From positions 55,061,381 to 55,125,380 of the forward strand of contig JALJCS010000001.1 of NCBI GenBank assembly GCA_023055355.1: a DNA stretch of 64,000 bases. The letters run 5' to 3'. The notes under the pieces are model-generated. The model was not told the origin of the DNA and ran no database searches. It saw only the letters and a program-made list of their open reading frames with translations. The position numbers and the translations under genes are program-made. This stretch comes from Agelaius tricolor (taxonomy: Eukaryota > Chordata > Aves > Passeriformes > Icteridae). Positions 36,601 through 64,000 of this stretch are shown piece by piece (the stretch's first letter is position 1; the number at the start of each line of letters is the position of its first letter).

Positions 36601-39600
36601 TCTGTTTAGCACTTTTCTTAGTCTGGACAGAAATCATTGCATCTAGCTTTAATCTCCCATACTCAGTACTACAGCAGTGGTGGTTGTCTGTCCCCTTAGA
36701 AATACATGATCAGAATGCTGTGGTTGTTACAGCACCCTAATGATAGAAATAGGTTATGGCTCAAACAGAGGCGCCACGTTTTATTTTGCCAGCTGCGTTA
36801 GATGCAAAAAGCTGACTTAAAATCTGTTGATTGTCTTATTTTAAAAACAGATTTTTTTAAATCAGTTTCTTCACCCTTTTCTTAGTAATATACAAATTCT
36901 GACATTGACTTAGGAGCTCGCAACCATGATTAACAACCCACCCTTATACGTGGTATATTCAGCAGACCTGAACTTCCAGGTTTTACTGCTTGGATTTTGC
37001 TTACTGAATCTTCCTTTCTTGCTTACTGTAAGTGTCTATCATTGACCTTCTGCTTTTTATTTCCTCTAGGCAGAATATATGGCATTCGTATTCTGGCAGC
37101 CTGACTCAACATAAGGACATTCAGTCGAGTCAGTAAACTTTTTGGTCCATGCTAAAGACACAGCAGCTCACTCGCCGTGGAACAAGAGTGGCACCCAGTG
37201 GTCACAGAGCTTGGCCCAACATTCATGTCCCGAAGTTGCTGCCTTCTGCATTTTATAAATCCACTTCCCACATACTGAAGACAGAAATCCTTTCACGCTC
37301 GAGCTCCCCGACCCAAATCCCACCTCTGGACTTAAAAGACAGAAACTAGAGAAGCGAAGCTGAAAGGTTTCCTCTCTGCCATCTTTTCTCATGTCACATT
37401 TTCTGGGTGCATAAACAATCTACCACAGCTATGAGGCCCCTATAAAGGGTATTGCTTATTTCTGAGGGATCAGGCAGCAACTGACTTGCCTGACACAAGC
37501 AAGGAAGATGAGGAGTTCAAGGACCTCATCTAATTCTCACACGTTGTTCAGTGGTCCAGATGAGGTAAACATATGTTTTTAAACTGTCCTGCAAAACACC
37601 TGTGTGGCAGCAGGAAAGGAAAACCCAGGGACATTGCCTGCTTTGTGATCTCCCCTCATGGGGGACATACAGTGCTCTGTGCCACTCCTAGTCCATGGTG
37701 GGGTTTAAGACCATAAATTAACTATTGCAAAGGAGGCACAGCTGGCAAATGTGGCGTGGCGATGAACAGTTACCTGTGTGCTCCTCAAAGATTTAGCTAA
37801 TTTTGTACTTATTTTTTACGATCAGAGTGCAAAAATCTGGGTTCCAATTGATGTGCTATGTTTTATTTTTAATTAATATATTTGTGGGAGGTGTTGCAAG
37901 TGACAAAGCTTTCCATATTTTTAACCTGGGGATACTTAATGCTTAAAACTGGAACATCAGAGTGCCTAATTAGGATTGAAACAACTGTTATCCTCAACAG
38001 AACATTCTCCAATACAGACAACTTGGATGTTGGATGAACAAGACCAAGCTCACTGAAATACCAATGTTTCACAATGCTTTAAAATTCCCAATGATAAATG
38101 GATGAAAAGTGCAGCTGCTGGTAGTACTGAGTCTGTGGTTTTGTTTTTAAGTCCTACTTGCAAGTGTGAAAAACCCCATTTCTACAGAAGCCAGCAGATA
38201 ACGTAAATGAGAGCAGTCTTGATTCTCATCATTCCTGACATTCCTCAAATTTTAACCTAAATTTTGCATTAACTTGTATTTCTTAAAAATGCCTTAGCAC
38301 CTAAAATGGCATGATGAAGTGAAAGTCAAAATTGTTAAGTAAAAATAAACTTTCTAGTGTGGATGGCTACAGCTAGAGCCTTACAATGTGACCTGAATTG
38401 ATTAAGTGGCTCACAAATAAAAAGGCACATCAGAAGAATTGAGCAGTAAAAGAAAATCTAATACTTTAAAATAAATATAATGATTTTTAGCCATCTGCTA
38501 TGACATTACCGAAAGCCATGGATCTTTGTACTTCCTGAGTTATGTTAGGAAAGAACCCAGCAGTCTGGACAGAAATTTCTGCCAGATTTTTTGTTAACTT
38601 GAAGTGTTTTTTCTTTGAGTGTTTAGTTTTTGCTACACAACATTATTGAAATGGTAACAAGAAAAAACACTGTTCTTGGTCAAAATGTGGCCTGACAAAC
38701 CCACAGTGGTAGACTGACACAAGTCAGAAAATTTCCCCCACAACAGAATTACTTGGCTCCACCAGAAAAAATAGCTGAAGTAATACTCAGGTTTATTTCA
38801 CATTGAGTATAAATACTGAAGTGAGCAAAGCATTTAGCTCACACCAGGGTCTCTAAAATGTACCACCTCCACTGTCAAAGGGCAAGAAAACATATTACAG
38901 AGCCTGTACAGAGTTAATACTGAAGAGGTTTCATAATAGTTTTGTACTCTTTTTGCAGCTCATGGCTTCTAAAATTATTATGACTACACAAATGTACACC
39001 TCTCTGCTGTTATGTTCCCTAAACATCTTCCCATTTGCTAATTTATTTTCTTCGATATTTTATTTGGTTACAAAAGTCTTTCTGAGAGAGTGCAGTCACT
39101 GTGCTTGTTTGTACAGTGCCTGGTGCAATGGGCTCCTATCATCTATTTAGGATTCTTATGAGGTAGTGTAACAGAAAAAATAAACATTTTATTTTAACAT
39201 ACAATAGAAAATAGTGTCTTTGAGAGCAAGCTGAAGAATAGAGGCCTTGTGGTATGAAAATACTTCCAGCAGGGTGAAAAATACAAGATTTTCTGTCTCT
39301 AACCCCTTTTGGGTGTTAAATTTCCTTATCAATTTACAATGTAATCTGGGCATTTACAACTTGTTATCTTATTTACCTTAACTTGATGTAAAAAAACTGT
39401 CAAATAGATTTTTCTGTCTCAGAATTGAGTGGAGTGTGGCATTTCAAGAGCATGGTGTGGATCCTGTTTTTCCCAACAAGATGCCATAATGTAAAACTAG
39501 TAACAATATTCCCAAGCAACAAAACATTTATCTCTGTAAGACTGTACTTCCTTTTAGAGGGAGTTATTTTAAAACTGTATAAACCTGAACATTGGACCAG

Positions 39601-40562
39601 AAAATAATGAGTATCTACAAATGAGCTCAGCAAGTCTGTAAAATTAACTTCCTGGCACTGGTGATCATGCTTTTTCATCATTGCAGACACAACTTTGGTT
39701 TCAATCCTTGCAATGCTGGCAGGTGAACCTGAACTGAAGCTGTAGCCAAGAGAAGAACTCCAACTGATCCCATGTTGGTGTCTCTGCAAAACTGATCTCA
39801 GAACCCAATCCTGAGCTTCGTCAGATGCTCAGTTTGGCTTTCTCTGGCATCCACCTGATCTGTGGAATATGTGCTGAATGTTTCATTGTCTTCAAAATTA
39901 GCAGGCTCTGCATGTAAGGTTAACACACAATCGAATGATGAAATAAGCAGATGGTGGATTCCTGCCATTCCCAAAAGAAAACATTTTTTCCAGCACTCCA
40001 AAATTCTGCATTATTTTGTTTATGATTTTTTCCAACTGCTTTAACCCTGGAGGAATGAAAGAAAATAGATAAGGAACTTCTCTAGTAGATTCTTGGGCCA
40101 GGTTCCAGTATAAAAATGGAGTTGTCCAAAGTCTGGGAGAACATTAAGGTTTTATTATTGCTATTTATACAAGTGCTCTCCATATTCCATCCTCTTTCTG
40201 CATGCTTAAGGACTGAGTTGATTGTGGTGCTCATAATCCCTTGTTGTTACACAAGTACCTTTGTGGTAAATATCTTCCGGGGACAATTCCAACACATCAA
40301 AAGACAAAGAGACCGGAGAGTCCCAGGGTGGGTGGCAGGCATTCACAGGAATGGAAAAATTCCTTCCAGCTGCCTTCTCTCACATCTTTTTTGTGAACTT
40401 TGTTAGGACCACAAGAAGGAAGTTCTCTTCCTGCAGGCTTTACCTAACTTGCACGAAAGGGCTAGAATGAGCAGAATAAACAGATGAAAGCTTGGAAGGC
40501 TCACTTTTCCTCTTGCAGAGTATGCAAGACTTTGTTGGAGACACCTTCTAGAAATGACCAGT
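33646..40562. other. Intergenic sequence, no gene supported
   Basis: About 7 kb. Stretch 34900-36000 is rich in C and T on the plus strand and has phrases such as tctttcaagacatatctccc that recall old CR1/L3-type LINE 3' regions. The open frames at 34946-35323, 35600-35902 and 39400-39789 have no recognisable domain. Confidence 0.45.
34900..36000. repeat. Possible old LINE (CR1/L3-like) remnant
   Basis: Strongly pyrimidine-biased over about 1 kb, with short phrases resembling the reversed 3' half of old amniote LINEs. Too diverged to name by eye. Confidence 0.25.
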
Positions 40563-40850
40563 TGTTGTGGTTTAAAACTGGCTGGAAACTAAGCTCCAAT
40601 CAGCCATTTCCATTGCCCCTACCCTCCCCCAATGAAAAAGAGACAAAAGGCAGAGATTATTATTGAGATAATAATTTACTGGAAAAACAGCAATTAAATA
40701 CGGAAAACAAATCATAACAGCAGTAATACTAATAACAACAGTGTATAAAAAAGGATGATTGCACACAAAAAATTCCTTGCAGACGTCTGACTGATCCAAT
40801 GTTATGATGGTCAGCTACGTGGTCTGAAAACATTTCAGCCATAAACTGCA
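40563..40850 (-). mobile_element. LTR fragment of an avian endogenous retrovirus
   Basis: Starts TGTTGTGGTTT and goes on with ctaagctccaatcagcc, then aatttactggaaaaacagc. This is the order of a long terminal repeat family common in songbirds, read from its reversed end. Only the first 240-290 bases are recognisable; no internal retroviral genes are attached. Family name not assigned; strand is inferred. Confidence 0.45.
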
Positions 40851-42430
40851 ATTGTTATTTTAGCAAGCAATTTTTCTACCAAAAAGTTTCCACAGGTGAA
40901 AGTATTAGCAAAGATTACTGGATTTCATTCAACTATTTAATTTACATCTATTATCGTTTATTATTACAGTAAGAGTTATGGCCACATGAAATAACCTAGA
41001 AACTTTAATGCAAGTGCATCTAATCAAGAAAAAGTGTTTACTTTTAACTATGTCAGAATAATACTTGTATACAAAGACTGAAGAGATTTGAGGTTGAGAA
41101 AAAGTTCAGCCTTGGTGACAATCAAGTACAAAATGCATTATTAAAAAATTGTTCTGACATGACTTTTTTACATAGAGAAAAACTTAAATTGGAATCTTTT
41201 TTTGCTTGAGACCTAAAACAGCCTGGATGCCTTAGCTGGTCTTAAAGCTGATTGATCCCATGCCATTTTCATACTTCCTTATCCTGAGATGCAGCCCATA
41301 TTCCTTCAAATTTCTTCAGATTTTAAGCAGAAAAATCACCATTGTATCAATTTGTTGTAAAGCCCTTTTGGAACTGAGCTACTATCATAGGGCTAGTAGC
41401 ACGTATAATTTGAAATCCCACATTTTCACCAACAGGTGGAGCTTACATTTTATATTCAATTTATAACGACTTTAAATTCAAATAATATATATTTAAAATG
41501 ATACTTTATACCTCACAGACTCAAAACTTCAGTGTTTCAGATAAGACTAAAATCATGAGAGTTTATACCAATATTCCACTGTATGCAAAAAAACCCTAGG
41601 CCAGGTCTTCTTCTTACTGACACCAGTTGCAAAGTTCCCAATATTTTTAATGGCTGAGTAATTAGATCCATTTTCACTTTTCTGTAAATGTGGTTCCTCC
41701 TTTTATCTTCTCTCTCCTATCAACATCACGTTTTCCCAGTTCTTCATACACAGATTGTTTATCTCACACACATAGGTTTCAAATGTAACAAACTTTATTG
41801 ATCTCAGAACTGAACCCACAGCTGTAAAGAGTTATTGATGCAAATATTGTGTCTCAGCCTCCTTCCATTTACTTCTTCACAGGACAACACTAATATGCAC
41901 TACAGCATCTGCTGTTATTACTTGAATGGAGTAGGCCATTGGTGGTAGAAGCTACGCCTAATGTAGAAAACCATTGAGAATTACTCCCATTATATCTCCT
42001 GAGTGAGAAATTATGTTTTGCAAATCCTTTGACGTCCTTATTTCTTTGCATCTAGCTAGCAATATCCTTTGTTACCTCTGCCTTTTTAGTAATATAGCTT
42101 CCAGGAAATATTTTCTTAACATTGTTGGAGTCATAATAACATGGATCATTACAGGCAAATTTGAAAAAGAACCTTAAAATAAAATACTTGTTTAAAAGTG
42201 CTGTGGAGAAGAGAACTTCCTTAATCCACTGTGACAGAAGATATTGCAGAAATGCTCTGCCAAAATGGCTTTTGGTGGGACCAGTGTATCTCAGGACGAA
42301 CAAAACAAGAAAACGCCTGAAGAAAACATCCCTAGATATAAATACATCTGCAAATATACGTAAGCGCACGCACTTACATACGGTAATTACGCATACGAAC
42401 ACTATTTTTTAAATTGGCTTCTCCATTGTT
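40851..42430. other. AT-rich sequence upstream of TFB1M promoter
   Basis: Unique-looking AT-rich DNA changing sharply to G+C-rich sequence at about 42440. No gene or named repeat seen. Confidence 0.5.
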
Positions 42431-42476
42431 AATTTCCTATTCCCCAGCAGCGCCGAGCCCCGCCCCCAGCTCCCAC

Positions 42477-42488
42477 CGCGCATGCGCA
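42477..42488. promoter_or_regulatory. TFB1M: NRF-1 site, perfect palindrome
   Basis: CGCGCATGCGCA matches the NRF-1 consensus YGCGCAYGCGCR exactly. NRF-1 is the known activator of nuclear genes for mitochondrial expression, including TFB1M in mammals. Confidence 0.75.
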
Positions 42489-42556
42489 GGAGGGCGGTGC
42501 ACAGGGCCTCACCCCGCCCGTGCACAGCCAGGTAAGGCCATGCAAGCCAGGGACAG

Positions 42557-42567
42557 CCGCATGCGCA
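42557..42567. promoter_or_regulatory. TFB1M: Second NRF-1-like site
   Basis: CCGCATGCGCA keeps the GCATGCGC core of the NRF-1 motif but differs from the consensus in the left half. It is 80 bases downstream of the perfect site. Confidence 0.55.
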
Positions 42568-42584
42568 GCGCCGCGGCCCTTTCT

Positions 42585-42592
42585 CTTCCGGG
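42585..42592. promoter_or_regulatory. TFB1M: ETS / NRF-2 (GABP) site
   Basis: CTTCCGGG is the reverse of CCCGGAAG, the GABP/NRF-2 core. NRF-2 and NRF-1 sites together are a usual pair in promoters of mitochondrial-expression genes. Confidence 0.55.
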
Positions 42593-42789
42593 TTGGCGCC
42601 CGCTGCGCCCCGTAAGGAGCCGCGGCGGTGCCGGGACACCGCTCCGAGCGTCCCTTTCCGCAGCGAGAGCGGGGGAGAGAGAAAGCCCGTGCGGCGGTGG
42701 CGGCGCGGCGCTGCCAGCCCGGCCCAGCCCGGTGCGTGCGGCGGCAGTAACAGCACGCGCGGCCCCTCCCCAGCCGCGCTGACGGCATG

Positions 42790-42801
42790 TGCGCCTGCGC
42801 A
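42790..42801. promoter_or_regulatory. TFB1M: Third NRF-1-like site
   Basis: TGCGCCTGCGCA differs from the NRF-1 consensus at one central base. Variants of this kind are often found in bound promoters, but binding here is not shown. Confidence 0.5.
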
Positions 42802-43201
42802 GTCGGGTGGTGCCGCCAGGAGCAGGCGCGGGCGGTGGGCGGAACTGTTCCGGTCTCTCTTAGGGACACGTGAATTAAACACGTTCTGTGTTTACATGGT
42901 GCCGTGAGGTTGTTCTGCTTACTGACTGCTCTAAAGCAATGAAAGATTGACATCGAGTACTTGTTAGAGGGCTTGGTTTTACCCGAGGCTTTGGCAGATT
43001 TGCAAATTGGGACTTGCCCAAATACCCTGAATTCGTGCCTAGCATAAACACTGCACCCAGAAATCAAAGCCGTGATGTTTGGAGTTTAGTCCTCCTATAG
43101 TGGTTTGTAAATCACGCCTTGGTTTGTAAGCTTAGTACTGTTTTTAATAATAATTTTAATTCGTTTTCTGTAATAGAATAATCTTTTCGGTGTCTCCCTA
43201 G

Positions 43202-64000
<20,799 letters not shown>

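Larger units (their letters stand above)
42440..42870 (+). promoter_or_regulatory. TFB1M: CpG island promoter of TFB1M
   Basis: A sharp G+C- and CpG-rich block of about 430 bases, the only one in the window. It carries a CCCCGCCCCC Sp1-type box (42458-42467), three NRF-1-like palindromes and an ETS/NRF-2 box, and has no obvious TATA. It lies 0.4-0.8 kb upstream of the TFB1M start codon. Candidate donor sites for a non-coding first exon are gtaagg at 42532, gtaagg at 42612 and gtgcgt at 42732. The long open frames in both directions are G+C artefacts. Confidence 0.85.

Noticed and set aside
42409..43067. Minus-strand open frames of 157 and 212 codons and plus-strand frames of 104 and 122 codons over the CpG island
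   Set aside because: G+C-rich DNA has few stop codons, so long frames arise by chance in all directions. The residues are mostly Ala, Gly, Pro and Arg and no domain is visible. They are shadows of the TFB1M promoter.

Overview
The window is nuclear DNA from a vertebrate, most likely a bird. It contains introns with GT/AG boundaries, about 60% A+T in non-coding DNA, one promoter CpG island, and at least five copies of CR1 LINE in the form typical of birds (antisense 3' ends, fragments of the ORF2 reverse-transcriptase frame). An LTR-like fragment near 40.6 kb resembles a type common in songbirds, so a passerine is possible, but that is inference. The gene order NOX3 - TFB1M with CLDN20 nested on the opposite strand matches the order known from human chromosome 6q25.

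Region 1 (1-22634, + strand): the last seven coding exons of NOX3, an NADPH oxidase catalytic subunit. They encode the last extracellular loop, the last membrane helix and the whole FAD/NADPH dehydrogenase domain to the stop codon. All seven are open and spliceable, and their lengths (130, 93, 254, 163, 147, 125, 127 coding bases) agree with my memory of the paralogue CYBB/NOX2. Upstream exons lie before base 1. The introns carry a very old CR1 remnant, an endogenous-retrovirus-like fragment with a possible 3' LTR, simple repeats and a younger CR1.

Region 2 (22635 to about 42400): roughly 20 kb in which I support no protein gene. A CR1 fragment follows NOX3 directly and may supply its poly(A) signal. 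There are also a second CR1 copy and an LTR fragment.

Region 3 (about 42440-64000, + strand): TFB1M, the mitochondrial 12S rRNA dimethyladenosine methyltransferase. It starts in a CpG island with three NRF-1-like sites plus ETS and Sp1-type sites. Five coding exons (222 residues) are present; the C-terminal exons lie beyond base 64000.

Region 4 (58773-59432, - strand): CLDN20, an intact claudin of 219 residues in one coding exon, nested antisense in the TFB1M intron after its fifth coding exon. A strong splice acceptor 84 bases before its ATG points to a non-coding upstream exon.

The three genes are not a pathway: NOX3 makes superoxide (inner ear), TFB1M modifies mitochondrial rRNA, and CLDN20 is a tight-junction protein. 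They are neighbours by conserved synteny. I found no RNA gene, no CRISPR array and no undescribed system. The points most worth checking are the NRF-1 site cluster, the retrovirus-like island at 14.6-15.8 kb, the CR1-derived poly(A) signal candidate of NOX3, and a 49-base T run.
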